Assembly (NCBI GenBank): GCA_029204225.1
Contig: CM055104.1
Coordinates: 24,133,285 to 24,197,284, forward strand
DNA from: Diphasiastrum complanatum
Taxonomy: Eukaryota > Streptophyta > Lycopodiopsida > Lycopodiales > Lycopodiaceae
Length of the DNA stretch: 64,000 bases
Reading direction: 5' to 3'
The translations under genes were made by a program, and so were the position numbers. The notes under the pieces are model-generated. The model was not told the DNA's origin and searched no databases. It worked only from the letters and a program-made list of their open reading frames with translations. Below are positions 10,940 to 22,170 of the stretch, piece after piece; positions within the stretch are counted from its first letter, which is position 1, and the number at the start of each line of letters is the position of its first letter.

Positions 10940-12047
10940 GTGAGGATGGAATCACTTCTTGAGATGAATGATGTTTTGAATATTGTTGTAGGTTTGGAGG
11001 AGAGACCAGCAACACAACAAGATCAATTGAGGTATGATAAGAGGGCCAAAAGGGCTCTACACATGATCAACATGAATGTTACCAATGAGCTTCTTAAGGA
11101 AGTTGGTAAGTGTACTTCATCAAGTGAGGCTTGGGAAGCTTTGGAGAATCTGTAGGAGTCCAAGTCTACTTCTAGAGTATTGACTCTAAACAGGCAAATC
11201 TTTTCTTGTTTGCAAAAAAGTGAAAAAAGTTCCAACACTTTTGTTTTGAGAGTGAAAGCATTGAATGATGAGTTGGCTTGCATTCATGAGAGTATTAAGG
11301 AAGGAGAGCTTGTTCAAGATTCTTAATGGTTTGTTGGATGCTCATGCTAACATTTTTCAAAGTCTTGCTATTCAAAGAACTTTGCCAAGTTTGATGGATC
11401 TTCAAGAGATCTTGATCAATGAAGAATATAGGCTTCAAGCAAGGAGTGAATCTACATCAACTCAAGTTGGAGAGGAGGCTATGTTCATCAAGGGCAAAAA
11501 CAAAAGAAAGTGGTCTAAAGGGCAAGATCAAGTGGAGGCTTCTTCAAGTGGCAAAAAGAAAGATAGATCAAAGCTCAAATGCTTCTATTGTGGCATGAAA
11601 GGACACTTTTCAAGTGAGTGCTACAAGAAGAACATAGATCAAGGAGACAAGCAAGGTAATCTTACTCTTGATGAGGATGGTTTGGATGTTCAAGACACAA
11701 ATGATGATGCTTTTGTGATGTCTTCATGTATGCTTGCTAATGATGGAGATCTAGATCCATGGTGGATTGATAGTGGTGCAAGCTCACACATGATTTTTCA
11801 CAAAGAGTATTTCACTTCTTTGTTGACATATGGAGATAATAAGAGGGTGATCCACACATCCAATGATGGTGAGTGTGCAATAAAAGGGATTGGCACAATT
11901 CCTATTTCTCTCTCTACAAATAGGAATGTTCATTTGGAAGATGTCTTGTTTATTCCATCTATTACCAAGAACTTACTTAGTGTGAGTCAATTGCTAAGTA
12001 AAGGCCTCAAAGTGGAGTTTGATGGAGATGCTTGTTGCAAAAGGTAA
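10940..12047 (+). pseudogene. Copia A gag and protease
   Basis: Gag begins around MESLLEMNDVL, with a stop (TAG, 11153) and a frameshift near 11310. From 11265 a 260-codon frame carries the zinc knuckle CFYCGMKGHFSSEC (Cx2Cx4Hx4C, intact) and the aspartic protease motif WWIDSGASSHM (D-S-G intact). Downstream, VLFIPSITKNLLSVSQL is the conserved end of the Copia protease region. Gag would form the particle; the protease would cut the polyprotein. The stop and frameshift make the copy non-functional. Confidence 0.88.
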
Positions 12048-12109
12048 AAGGCAAGGGAAGTTGTTCAAACTAGATGCTGAAGTTATTGCTAACCAAGTTG
12101 CATGAAGAG

Positions 12110-12262
12110 AGCAAATATCTATTCAAGAGGTTTGGCATAAGAGGATGGGACACCTCAATTTCAGGTCATTGGAGGTAATGGCAAGAAAGAAGGTTGTGGT
12201 TTGTCATCCAAGTTCCTTTAGTAGCATCAGTCATGTTTGTGAGTCTTGTGCTTTGTCATATT
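12110..12262 (+). pseudogene. Copia A GAG-pre-integrase region
   Basis: VWHKRMGHLNFRSLEVMARK and HVCESCAL match the zinc-binding HHCC region before Copia integrase. The reading then jumps straight to the post-integrase linker (FVGYSEVSNANKF), so the whole DDE core is deleted at about 12262. Confidence 0.8.
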
Positions 12263-12735
12263 TGTTGGGTATAGTGAAGTGAGTAACGCCAACAAGTTTA
12301 ACATTCCTTCTACTAACAAAGTAATTGTTGGTAGAGATGTCATTTTTGATGAGGAGAACATTCCAAAAGTAACTTCAAGTACTATTGATGATGAAGAGGG
12401 GGTGGATCTAGAAATCTTGATGATGATGTTATGGATCTTACTTTGGATGGTGATGATGAAGGACCTTCATCAAGTCAAAAGCCAAGAAGAACAGCAAGGC
12501 AAAGGCAAACACCTTCAAGTCTCACATATGATGAAAAGAGTAAGCAAGTAGTTTATGGAAATCATGTTGCTTTCCTAACCTCTTTTGATGAACCTACATG
12601 TGTAGATGAAGCAAGGAACAAAGAGGAGTGGATCCAAGCAATGGATCTTGAGTATCAAGCTCTTATGAAGAATGGAACATGGAGATTGGTGGATTTATCT
12701 AAGGACAAGAAAGCTATTGGATGTTTTCATGTTTT
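12263..12735 (+). pseudogene. Copia A integrase-RT linker and RT N-terminus
   Basis: Contains NKVIVGRDVIFDE (end of the integrase region), a Ser/Arg-rich linker, and EEWIQAMDLEYQALMKNGTW, the start of Copia RT. At KKAIGC the RT stops matching and the captured segment begins, with the frame (12431-13153) staying open across the junction. Confidence 0.8.
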
Positions 12736-13403
12736 TACAGCAAGTAATGGATCTAGAAAACAACGTTTGTTCAATGACTTTGATGGTCAAGTTGATGATC
12801 AAGAGGTTGATCTCAAAGGGCTTCAACTAGTCAAAAGGGAAGTTGGCAATTTGGAGTTAGTCAAGAGCATCAAAGGAGAGTCAATTAGCAAAGATGTTAT
12901 GGATCTCTTTTTTCAGGTTATTGAAGACTCAAGTAAGGTCAAAGGAGCAGCAAGGAAGTGTTGTTCAAGTTTACTTTACTTGTTCTATCTCATGTTTGAG
13001 CTATTTCATGTGGATGTGTGTAAATTGCCAAGATATGGTAAAACTAGCTACATTGGTGAGCATTGTTTTGATGTTGGATTTGTACTAGAATTCTTGGTTG
13101 GTTTTGTTGATGAAAATGAAGCTAATGAGGTTCATTATGTCATTCATTCATGATCAAGTCATCAAGGTATGATAGCATCTTGTGGCAAGATGGAGATGGA
13201 GGCTCATTCATGGAGTTTGATGGTGGATACATGGCAACAAAGGACAAAGGAGGAGACATGCAAGCAAATGTTGATCACTCACATTTATTGTTTGTTTGTT
13301 GTATTTTTCCAGAGAGTTCAAAGTTGATAGCATGGAGAAATCATCTCATTTACATTCTATGTCATGGCTCATTGAAGTGGTATTGCAACACTTCTGAGGG
13401 AGC
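12736..13403 (+). other. Segment replacing RT/RNase H in Copia A, shared with Copia B
   Basis: About 670 bp with no RT or RNase H similarity, beginning AAGTAATGGATCTAGAAAAC. It encodes, in frame with the RT start, DLKGLQLVKREVGNLELVKS and RYGKTSYIGEHCFDVGFVLE. A matching segment occurs at 23873-24480 in Copia B at the same relative position. After 13403 the RNase H end returns (VMLKEVELQHISS-like reading). A T-rich CAG acceptor-like site near 12915 is also present in B. Origin unknown: it may be captured host DNA or an internal region of this non-autonomous family. Confidence 0.7.
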
Positions 13404-13543
13404 AAGTCATGCTAAAGGAGGTGGAGCTTCAACACATTTCTTCAAGGGAATGTGTAGCTGATATCTTAAAGAGCTGTTTATGAAGCATAGGACATCACTT
13501 GGAGTGTTATCAAAGTCTATGCTAAAACTAGTTGAAGAGGGAG
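13404..13543 (+). pseudogene. Copia A RNase H end and polypurine tract
   Basis: Frameshifted remains of the C-terminal RNase H part: the same stretch in Copia C reads KEVEIQHVSSKECVTDIF. It ends with GTTGAAGAGGGAG, the polypurine tract immediately before the 3' LTR. Confidence 0.8.
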
Positions 13544-14160
13544 TGTGAGGGATTTCAACTAGTTTGATCAATATTGAGTCAACTGCTACATTTGTTTATT
13601 TGGCAAATGAGGCCAAGTTCATATTAGACTTAGACATTTACTTTTTATAGTCATATTAGTCTAAATGCATTTGAAATTACTCATTTTAGAGATGGAGGGA
13701 AAGCTAGAAAGTCAAGTTACTAGTAGATTCAAATTTGAATAAGGTTCATGAAACCTAGTCACTTTATGTTAGGGTGATCTGCTATATATAGCTGTACACA
13801 TGTGAGAGAAGGCTGATATTCTACCTCTCTTACCTCATTCATGCTTATACATGGTTCTCTTGGGTTCTACTATCCATTGGTGCACTCTACTTGTGATATC
13901 TTGCAATTTTATGTGTAGAATGATTTGTTATTGCTATTTTTGGATCCACACGTGTGAAATACAGTAGGGTATTGTTGTTGTACGGACAGTAGCTTCTATT
14001 TATGTTTTGATTCATGTTTGATCAAGTTTTATTAGAGCTTGCATTCTATTTTGTGTGTAGATGCTGATTTTTCTACATTGGCAAGATTGGTGAATTGCTT
14101 ATTTTTGTAACCAAAGATTTTTAGATGATTTGGATCTGAGTTGATCCCAAATCTTTCACA
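13544..14160 (+). repeat. Copia A 3' LTR
   Basis: 617 bp, TGTGAGGG...TTTCACA, followed by the TATAT target duplication. Alignable with the 5' LTR along its whole length except for the roughly 41-bp difference. Confidence 0.92.
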
Positions 14161-14316
14161 TATATCACCAAGTCTGTATGCACGACCACCATCCTAGTTG
14201 CTGGATGTATCAACCTCATCAATTAGAAAAAACAAAAAAGTGTGGAGGAGAGCAAACAACCATGCTTCACCCCAATTACTCATGACTCTCTCAAAGAGAC
14301 CCTCCTCAAATCTGAG
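14161..14316 (-). pseudogene. LINE ORF2, segment 2: RT palm piece between two insertions
   Basis: Minus-strand reading gives LRFEEGLFERVMSNWGEAWL then LIDEVDTSSN and GGRAYRLG. This corresponds to the LINE RT stretch around G-V-K-Q-G-C-P-L-S-P and I-D-E-V. It is left as a 156-bp island: Copia A entered on one side (TATAT) and Gypsy E on the other (CTGAG). The frame joins both neighbouring LINE segments when each insertion and one TSD copy are ignored. Confidence 0.75.
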
Positions 14317-14675
14317 TGTTACGAGCACGTAACCAATGCCGAACCCTAGGGAACACAGGAGGTCAGATACCACAGTCAGGGTCGTGTCCAACGTACACGA
14401 CCAACAAGGCAAGACAGTGTGAGTAGTGTGCCTTGGCACGATCCATAGCCATGGCGGGCCTAACACATTTCTAGGGACCATGTCAGCAGGATAGGGCCCC
14501 ACGTTGGGTCCTAACGTGCAGTCGGCCACGACAGTGCCACGTGGCCGACACTTGGCAGTATGCATGCTACCAAGCCTCACACTGGGCTAGGAGGGGCTTG
14601 CTCCATGTCAGGGAATAGGCAAGGTTGGGTGGATCAGTTAGTGTTTGCCCTACTCTGGTGTTAGGAGTTATTACA
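14317..14675 (+). repeat. Gypsy E 5' LTR
   Basis: 359 bp with TGTTAC and ATTACA ends. A primer-site-like GGTATCAGAGCC follows at 14678-14689, offset by two C residues and with the usual leading T changed. Confidence 0.92.
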
Positions 14676-15436
14676 CCGGTATCAGAGCCATCTCCTTCTT
14701 TGGGAGCTTAGTAGCAGCAGTGGAGAAAGTAGATAGATTGAGGAAATCTCGGTGAGATTGCTTGTTTTTCGGATAAGATTTGACTCAGATTTCTAGTAGA
14801 ACTAGGTCGCTGCAAAATCAGCTTTCAGCCCGGATTTTTCAGAGGTAAATCCATCGAATCTGATCTGTTTTCTATCTGAAATCAATGGACAGGGCCAGCG
14901 CTGGACAGAGGGGAGGAAATTCGAGGATTCACCCCTGATTTTTCTCGATTTTCAGAAGTTTGTGCACCAGATTTTGTTGCTACAGACCAGCGAGCAGGGA
15001 GCTGTAAAAAATTCAGAGATTAGAACCATTTCTAGCCCACCAATCAGATTTTGGGGAAGCTACAAAGCTGTTTTCCAGCCAGCGAGGGTGTTCCCCACAA
15101 CTATCGGATTTTGCCTTGCAAGTTTTAGCTATTAATCCGAAAGTTTCAAATCAAAAGCAGTGATCAAGTTAGGCTCAGATCAGCGACCTACTGTTCCCTT
15201 GGAATCCAGATTTCCAGCTTGATTTGGCGGTTTCAAACTGAGTTTTTCAGACAGCAAGAGCAGTTTAAGAAGAAGGATTGGACGGTTGTGGAAGAACTAA
15301 GGGGGTTTCTTGCTTTTCTCTCTAGAAATACAGTCCTAACAAAGAGCTAAGTATTCTACTTTTGTTTTTCCAGTCTAGTCAATCTCTTTTCTTATTTTCA
15401 GTCAAAAGTTAATGTACCTCTCTTTCAGTTCTGAAA
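14676..15436 (+). other. Gypsy E untranslated leader
   Basis: About 760 bp between the primer site and the first gag reading. Rich in GATTTTTC/CAGATTT words. No coding frame. Confidence 0.7.
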
Positions 15437-17150
15437 ATGACCACTCCTCAAGGACCTAACCGACCCCCAAAGAGAGGCCAATTGACGAACTAGAAACAGA
15501 AGCCTTGGCTTTCAGTATGGGGAAAGACCCCATGGAAGTTGAAGAACAGGAACAATTCGCCGAAGAACTCGACGAATTGGTTACTAAGGAGCAGTGTCTC
15601 CACTTGGTAACAGAGGTGGATGAACTGAAACTGGCTTTAGCAAATTTCAAGTCCAGTGTGGATGACTCGTTCGCCGAACTCAAAAGTTTAATTTTGAGCT
15701 CCGCGAAAGGAAGCCTTCCCTCCAGTTCTCAGTTGTCCCCTTCTCCACTTCCATCAGTTTTGGGTGAGCCTATGCGGTCTCACCCCAGTGTCTTTAAAGA
15801 CTTAAAGCCTCCTACTTTTCTTGTAGAAGGATAGAAATGCAGACATTTTACATACACTCATGCTCTTAAACAGACCCCTGACCATTTGCAAGCTATTGAG
15901 GCCAGTCTTTCCCTAGGGCCCATGGCCTATAAGTGGTGGTTAAATCTCCAGGAGACTGGGCAGACTCCCCGGTCGTGGAAAGCTTTGGAGAGGCCTTCCT
16001 AAGAGAATTTCTACCTGAAAATGAACTTGATAGAGCCTGGGAAGCCTGGGAGAAAACAATAATGGACAAATCTTTAATCCAATATATCTCGTAGTATCGA
16101 GAAGCAATCTTAAAGATTAAAAATATGGATGACTATTAGGAAATCAGAAAATTTAAAGTAGAGGCACAGAGAAACTCGCCTACACCCCTAGAGCAAACTC
16201 TCAGAGATGCTCAAATCTATGATGATTCAGTGATGAATATAAAGTAGAGGCACAGAGAAACTCGCCTACACCCCTAGAGAAAACTCTCAGATATGCTCAA
16301 ATCTATGATGATTCAGTGGGTAGGAAAAAGGCGAGACAACAGTCCTTTTCTGAGCAGCCTCCTCAGAAAGACTTTCAATTTAAAAAGAAATTTTTAAAAT
16401 GAAAGAAAGAAAATAAAGTAAAAGGTGAAGCTCCTCAGAAATGCCCACCACTCATATAGCCCTTAAAACTTGAAGATTTTGAGAAAGCCAAACAAGAACG
16501 TTTGTGCTTTGTGTGCATGGGCAAGGGAAACACAATCAGACAGTGTCCCAAGGGGCCTTTCACTAAACAAGATAAAAAAGATAAAAAACAATTCCATCTT
16601 GTTCAGACCGTAAGTTTCCCTAGTGACTTGGCAGCTTCCGAGATCAAAGTGTTTCATAAAGACCAGAAACAATGTTGCCAACTGACCTCTGCAATACTAG
16701 TGAGACCCTTCAATTTTGGGCCACATGACCTAGTACGTATGCATGGGAAAGTTGGTAACCAGCCAGTCAGAGTTATGGTTGATGATGGGGCGATCCATAA
16801 TTTCATCAACTACACCCCTGTTAAAAAACTCAACTTCAAGAGGTACCTAGTCAGCATAGGTACATAGTTTCATTAGCTAAGGGTGAAGATAAGAAAATTT
16901 GGGAAACTATGGTAAGTAATCTAAATATTGGTATTCAGGGGTACCAAGATGAAATAAATTTTCAAATTAATACACCTGGATCGCACAGACATTGTTCTCG
17001 GGAGAGATTGGCTCTACAACTTAAAATTATCAAGAGAACACCCTCAGCTTTCAACATAAAGGTAGGGAGATCCAGTTGCATGGGGAGCATGATGTCCCCA
17101 GCAGCCCTATGGTCTACAGTTCAGAGCTCTGTCAGCTAATCGGAGACAAC
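15437..17150 (+). pseudogene. Gypsy E gag, zinc knuckle and protease
   Basis: Gag frames include EEQEQFAEELDELVTKEQCL and PSVFKDLKPPTFLVEG, the entry to the capsid region, with stops afterwards. A tandem duplication (about 16148-16225 and 16240-16318) repeats AAAGTAGAGGCACAGAGAAA. The knuckle CFVCMGKGNTIRQC has Asn in place of His. The protease motif reads VMVDDGAIHNFIN, with D-S-G changed to D-D-G. Downstream, EHDVPSSPMVYSSELCQ is the spacer before RT. Not functional. Confidence 0.8.
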
Positions 17151-17179
17151 GATCATCAGGTATTCTTATGTGAATCTCC

Positions 17180-18240
17180 ATGGATTTTATAGTAGGCCTG
17201 CCTAAAACCCGAAAGGGTAATGATGCTATATGGGTCACAGTTGACCGTTTGACCAAAATGGCTCACTTTATTCCGACCAAAACAACCGTTACAGCTCTTG
17301 AGTTAGCGAGGTTGTTTGTAGATGGGCTATTTAAATTGTACGGTCTACCTTCCGACATAGTCAGCGACCGGGACAATAAGTTTAATGAAAATTTTTGGAG
17401 GGCAGTATTCCATCATCTTCATACTAAACTTAATATGAGTACCACCGACCATCCACAGACGGCAGACGGTCAAACAGAAAAAGTAAATCACGTGCTGGAG
17501 GATATGCTTCGTGCATACGTCAGCAAAAAGCAGACTAATTGGGAGGAGTATCTCTCGATATTAGAGTTTGCTTACGACAATACCAAACATTCAGCTACGG
17601 GATACAGCCCATTTATGCTGATGTACGGTTTTCAACCACGCTCACCCACAGCTATATGGTTTAAACAAGAAAAAGTTGAAGTATCCAAAAACTTTGTAGA
17701 AGACCTAAACCAGCTGATAGAACATGCTAAGCGTAGCATCAGGCAGTCCCAGGATCGAGCCATGCACTATGCAGATCCACGCAGGCGTGATGAGCAGCTC
17801 TCCGCTGGTGAGAAAGTCTACTTGAGCGTCCCAGTTGACTCTAAAACCCTCAAATCAGGAGTGTGTGCTGAGTTGTCTCCTAGGTATTGTGGTCCCTTTA
17901 CCATCAGTAGGAGACTAGGCGAGGTCACCTATGAACTAGAACTCCCACGCAGCAGTAAGGTTTTTCCAGTTTTTCATGTAAGTCAGTTACAAAAAGCCTT
18001 AGCCAAATCAAAACATCTGGTAGGGGACAATGTTCTAGTTCTCCCATTGGATTCTCAGCAACCTCCACATGAACCAGAGGAGATTCTTGATAGTAGAGAG
18101 ACGTAGACTCATCATACTCTATACCGAGAATATCTGGTCAAGTGGAATGATCAGTCTATTGAGAATGCCACCTGTGAAAGGGGCAGCGTCCTTCGCAAGA
18201 TTTTTCCAGCCTTTGTCTTAGAGGACCAAGACGGTTCTTA
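17180..18240 (+). CDS. Gypsy E integrase with chromodomain-like end
   Basis: A 308-codon open frame from MDFIVGLPKT. Catalytic residues are visible: Asp in MDFIVGL, Asp in GLPSDIVSDRDNKF, Glu in GQTEKVNHVLEDM. Next come the HPVFHVSQL-type region (VFPVFHVSQLQKALA) and PEEILDSRE, a stop at 18104-18106, and then in the same frame a chromodomain-like EYLVKWNDQSIENATCE ending in IFPAF. The N-terminal zinc-binding part is missing, because the frame starts at the deletion point. Integrase would insert the cDNA; chromodomains guide chromoviruses to chromatin. The core looks intact but stands without an RT. Confidence 0.85.
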
Positions 18241-18252
18241 AGGGGGAGGGAG

Positions 18253-18606
18253 TGTTACGAGCACGTAACCAGTGCCGGAACCCTAGGGAACACAGGAGGT
18301 CAGATATCACAGTCAGGGTCGTGTCCAGCGTACATGACCAACAGGGCAAGACAGTGTAAGTAGTGTGCCTCGGCATGGTCCATAGCCATGGCGGGCCTAA
18401 CACAACCTAGGGACCCTACAGGATAGGGCCCCATGTTGGGTCCCGACGTGCAGTCGGCTACGACAGTGCCACGTGGCCGACACTTGGTAGTATGCATGCT
18501 ACCAGGCCTCACATGGGCTAGGAGGGGCTTGCTCCATATCAGGGAGTAGGCAAGGTTGGGTGGATCAGTTAGTGTTTGCCCTACTGTGGTGTTAGGAGTT
18601 ATTACA
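18253..18606 (+). repeat. Gypsy E 3' LTR
   Basis: 354 bp, preceded by the polypurine tract AAGGGGGAGGGAG (18240-18252) and followed by TSD CTGAG. Confidence 0.93.
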
Positions 18607-19545
18607 CTGAGGCATCGCCAAACCTGCTCATACAATGCCATGACAACCAATGTGGTGTTAATAGAGAAGTCAAGATCGCTCAATCTCTATATGAGCATGT
18701 GTCTCAAAACCGAGTCAAAAGCTTTTCGGAAATCTACAATGCAACATGAAACTCGCTCACATGAAACATGCAACATGCCTCCTCAATGATAGCCTGGAGT
18801 GTGAACACATGATCAATGGTGGAATGTTGTGCCATTGAACCAGCCTGACCCAAGGCACGTAATCTTTGTGTCTCTATACTAACCACTATATGAAGGACAA
18901 TGCCACAAAGCTTAGCCACAATGTGCCCAATCATAATCGTATAATTATCGAGTTTCATGAAATCACCACTTTCATGAATGGGATGGATGTTATCAGTACA
19001 CCATGATGGACGAAAAGCAAACACAACAACATGATTAAGGAGTGAGACCAAAATAGGTGCTAGTATATCCATGACTTGAATTAGGAGTTTGGCCTCTAAA
19101 TCATCGATCACGTGCTTGATGGCAACCTCTCAATGGCTAGGTAAACCATATCTGAGGTTAAAAATGAGGTGGAGAGACGAGGAGATATCACATTAGGACC
19201 TGTGGGAAAGATGTAGACTGATGTAGTATATTCAGTCCAGAGACGCAAATATATCAACAATGGAGGTGGGACTCAAGGGATAAACCCATGCCAAAAAGCA
19301 CCAAAAGATGAACTATAAAGAAGATCCACAAGTCTCTTTCTTCAAAAGCTTCATAAGGATAGTTTTTGTAATGGCGAGTGTAAATACATAAATGTTTGAG
19401 ATTATGAAGATGATGAGAGCATGAAGATTGTGTGTGAATAACTTGTAGATAGAGTTCTTTGCATACATCATCATACCAAGGTTGATGGGGATGATGTACG
19501 TACAAATATGTGGAGTTCTTAAGATCTTTGGATGGGAAAACCATG
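18607..19545 (-). pseudogene. LINE ORF2, segment 1: pre-RT and RT fingers/palm
   Basis: Minus-strand frames read PWYDDVCKELYLQVIHTQSS (pre-RT region), then DNIHPIHESGDFMKLDNYTI, VAKLCGIVL, LRALGQAGSMAQHSTIDHVF, and CIVDFRKAFDSVLRHML with the first catalytic Asp in VDFRKAFD. This is the standard order of LINE RT blocks. Small frameshifts occur. Gypsy E interrupts it at 18607. The three minus-strand pieces together (20335 to 9340) make one old LINE ORF2. Confidence 0.85.
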
Positions 19546-19679
19546 GAAGCATCAATGTGAGGAGTTGTAGTGAAAAAAGATGCTTGGAAATGGATTGTGT
19601 TATCATATAGGAAATATCGGAGTGTGAAAGAGAGAGCTTTGTGATAAAGGTGTGTGTATGCATGACTAAAAGTTTATCT

Positions 19680-20480
19680 AGGAGAACGTTCCACTAGAGA
19701 GAGAGGTGGAGAAAGACAACAATAAAAGAAAGGAATGAACAAATAGTGTGGTGGGAAAAACAGTGAAATCAAATAAAAAGGGTATGTGAGATAGTGGACC
19801 CATGAAATAGGCTACAGAAGTGGTGGGAGAAACAATGAAATCAGATAAAAAGGATATGCAAGATTGTGGCCCCATGAAATACTCTACAAAACTATCGCCA
19901 CCACTATGAGGATGGCAAGTGCAGTCACTAGAACTCGACCAACAAGACAAGCCATTACAAATGGCAAGCTCATGAGCTTTGCCTAGAAAAACAATGTTCG
20001 CCATAAGCTAATCTTGTCGAACCAAATCAATGACAGATTGTAATGAGTCTTATACAAGCATGCCACTCCCCCAGAACCTTTGGCTCTCACAAATCTAGTA
20101 ACAACCACCTAAATCCCTGATCCCCTCAACTAACTCTCATGAGTCTCTGTAAAAAGAAGGATACCACCCTATGAGACGAAATCTGCTAAATCTCCTACCC
20201 CTGTCAAAGAATGAATGCCATTACAGTTCCATAGACCAATGCGAAGGCGATGTGGATGGGGTCTCAGGGTGATTCTTCGCCCAAGAACCCCAGCCCAGTA
20301 GCTCCTTATGCACCAGAGGTAGGTGGTCCACAATCTAGGTATCTAAGTTGACCATCTCGATAAATAGCAAATTGACCACATGCCTTAACCTCTTGAAAAA
20401 CTTTTCATTGCTCTTCCACTTGGATATAGGTAAAGTCATTGTTTAGAAAAATTTGTGTGCCCTTCAATTTAAATTTGAAT
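19680..20480 (-). pseudogene. LINE ORF2 endonuclease domain
   Basis: Minus-strand reading gives RIGLWNCNGIHSLTGVGDLA, then LLFTETHES and KGSGGVACLYKTH. These match the apurinic-type endonuclease start (W-N-x-N-G), the catalytic-Glu block (TETHES) and the G-G-V-x-x-x block. Downstream, ELAICNGLSCWSSSSDCTCH and VEYFMGPQS give its C-terminal half. Stops and frameshifts are frequent. Upstream (20340-20480) KFKLKGTQIFLNNDFTYIQV may be the end of ORF1 or the start of ORF2. This domain would nick target DNA. Confidence 0.75.
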
Positions 20481-20489
20481 CTCAATACT

Positions 20490-22170
20490 TTAATTCGTTC
20501 CTCTTTTGAATTGAAGTGAATGATAAGAGTGGTGTTGTCTTTTGGTATGCCAAGCATTATCTACTCCATCAGTAGTAAAACTCAATGTAGTTTCTAGAAA
20601 TGATTTGGTTTCTTTCAAAGCATCTTGAATATAGAGAACCCCCAAAACTCGAACATTAAGAGACTTGAAATCCCGTTCGAAGTTCAGATCCTGTAGAACA
20701 AGTCTCAACCATATAGCTTCTTTAGTTGCTTGTGTTGTTGCTACATATTCGACTTCAATTGAGGACAATGAAATTGACTTTTGTTTTTTGCTATTCCAGA
20801 AACTGGTGTAGAAGTTAAATAGAAACAATAACTAGAAGTAGACTTTTTGGTGTCTAAGTCTCCTCCCCAATCTGAATCAGAATAGCAGAATAGACACAAT
20901 GTTATAGCAGAATTACTAGAATAATAAAGAACTTGATTCTTTGTGCTTGAATATACTTTATCACTCTTTTGAGTACTTTCCAATGTTGGATTCTTGGATT
21001 TGACATGAATTGTGAGAGTGTGCTAAGTGTGCATGCCAGATCGAGTCTAGTACACACCATCACATACATCAATGAGCCAATTAGTGAGTAGTATGGATCT
21101 TCATGTTAGAAATTTCAAGAAGTGTCAAAAGAAACATATCTTTATTGAGTTTAAGTCCTGGATCCATTGGTGAGTCAATTAGCTTTCATTCGAGCATTCC
21201 AAATTTCTCAAGAATGTTTTGTAAATATCTCTGTTGGCTAATATTGTCTTCTAAATTCTATCCCGAAGGATTTGAATGTCCGAGATCTGTCATGTCAAAT
21301 TCTTTCGAAAGATTTGAGTTGGTAATTTCTAACAAAGAGATAGAATTGCTTAAATGCAAACAATCATCCACATAAAGTGCAATAATTATGTAACTTGGAC
21401 CATCATATTTGATATAGACATTCGAGTCATTAGGATTTAAATAAAAGTTAATTTGTAATAGATAATCGTTGATTCGTTTGAACCAGGTTTTAGGTTCCTA
21501 CTTGAGCCCATAAAGAGCTTGTGAATCTTACAGACTCAATCTTCTAGACCTTTGATAGTGTAACCTTCAGGTTGCTGCATGTAAATATCTTCATAGATAA
21601 AACCATTCAGAAATGCAATTTGTACATCCATCTGATGTACTTCAAGGTCTTCTGTAGCTACAATTGCCAACAAGGTTTGAATAGATGGAAGTTTGGACAA
21701 CAGGACTGAAGGTCCTAATCGATTTCTGGTACTTGTGAGTAGCCTTTGGCTACAAGTCTTGCCTTCCATTTTTATATCGAGCCATCGGAGTTGTACTTTC
21801 TCTTGAAGATCCACTTGCAATTGATGATCTTCCTTTTGACTAGTGGTTTGACAAGAGTCCAGGTCTGGTTCTTGAATAGTGAGTTATATTTACTAATTAA
21901 AGCTGCTTTTCCCATATCAAAGTCTGCATTCAATATTGCATCTTGAACAGTAAGTGACTCTTCTACTACTATCCATAAAGCTTGAGGAGTATACCTTTCT
22001 GGTGGATGCATCATTCGAGCAAATCTTCGAACATTTTGTTGTTCATTGTGATCTGAATCAGAAGAAGAATGACAAGGTGCAATACATGAAGTGGAAGGAG
22101 ATGAAATTGAGTTGTCTTCAGCATCGGTAGTCGATGGTTTGTTATTTGATGTCGCAATATACCAACACAT
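20490..22170 (-). pseudogene. Copia element F, RT and RNase H half
   Basis: On the minus strand: IINCKWIFKRKYNSDGSI (RT start), LEVHQMDVQIAFLNGFIYED and YMQQPEGYTIKGLED (RT palm), then after a gap CYSDSDWGGDLDTKKSTS and QKSISLSSIEVEYVATTQAT (RNase H). Many frameshifts. The N-terminal half of what is likely the same element lies at 25190-27220 in the same orientation. Confidence 0.85.

Larger units (their letters stand above)
9735..14160 (+). mobile_element. Ty1/Copia element A, complete ends, TSD TATAT
   Basis: A 4426-bp element. LTRs at 9735-10380 and 13544-14160 both start TGTGAG and end TTTCACA. Flanks are TATAT at 9730-9734 and 14161-14165. A primer site follows the 5' LTR and a purine tract precedes the 3' LTR. 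The internal part (3163 bp) is short for Copia: gag and protease are present, but the integrase core and nearly all of RT/RNase H are missing. It is therefore a non-autonomous derivative. It is inserted in the minus-strand LINE. Confidence 0.93.
14317..18606 (+). mobile_element. Ty3/Gypsy chromovirus element E, complete ends, TSD CTGAG
   Basis: A 4290-bp element. LTRs are 14317-14675 and 18253-18606 (TGTTACGAG...ATTACA), flanked by CTGAG at 14312-14316 and 18607-18611. Order: LTR, primer site, leader, gag, protease, integrase, chromodomain-like end, polypurine tract, LTR. RT and RNase H are missing between about 17150 and 17178. It sits in the minus-strand LINE. The LTRs differ at roughly 20 positions by eye. 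Confidence 0.93.
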
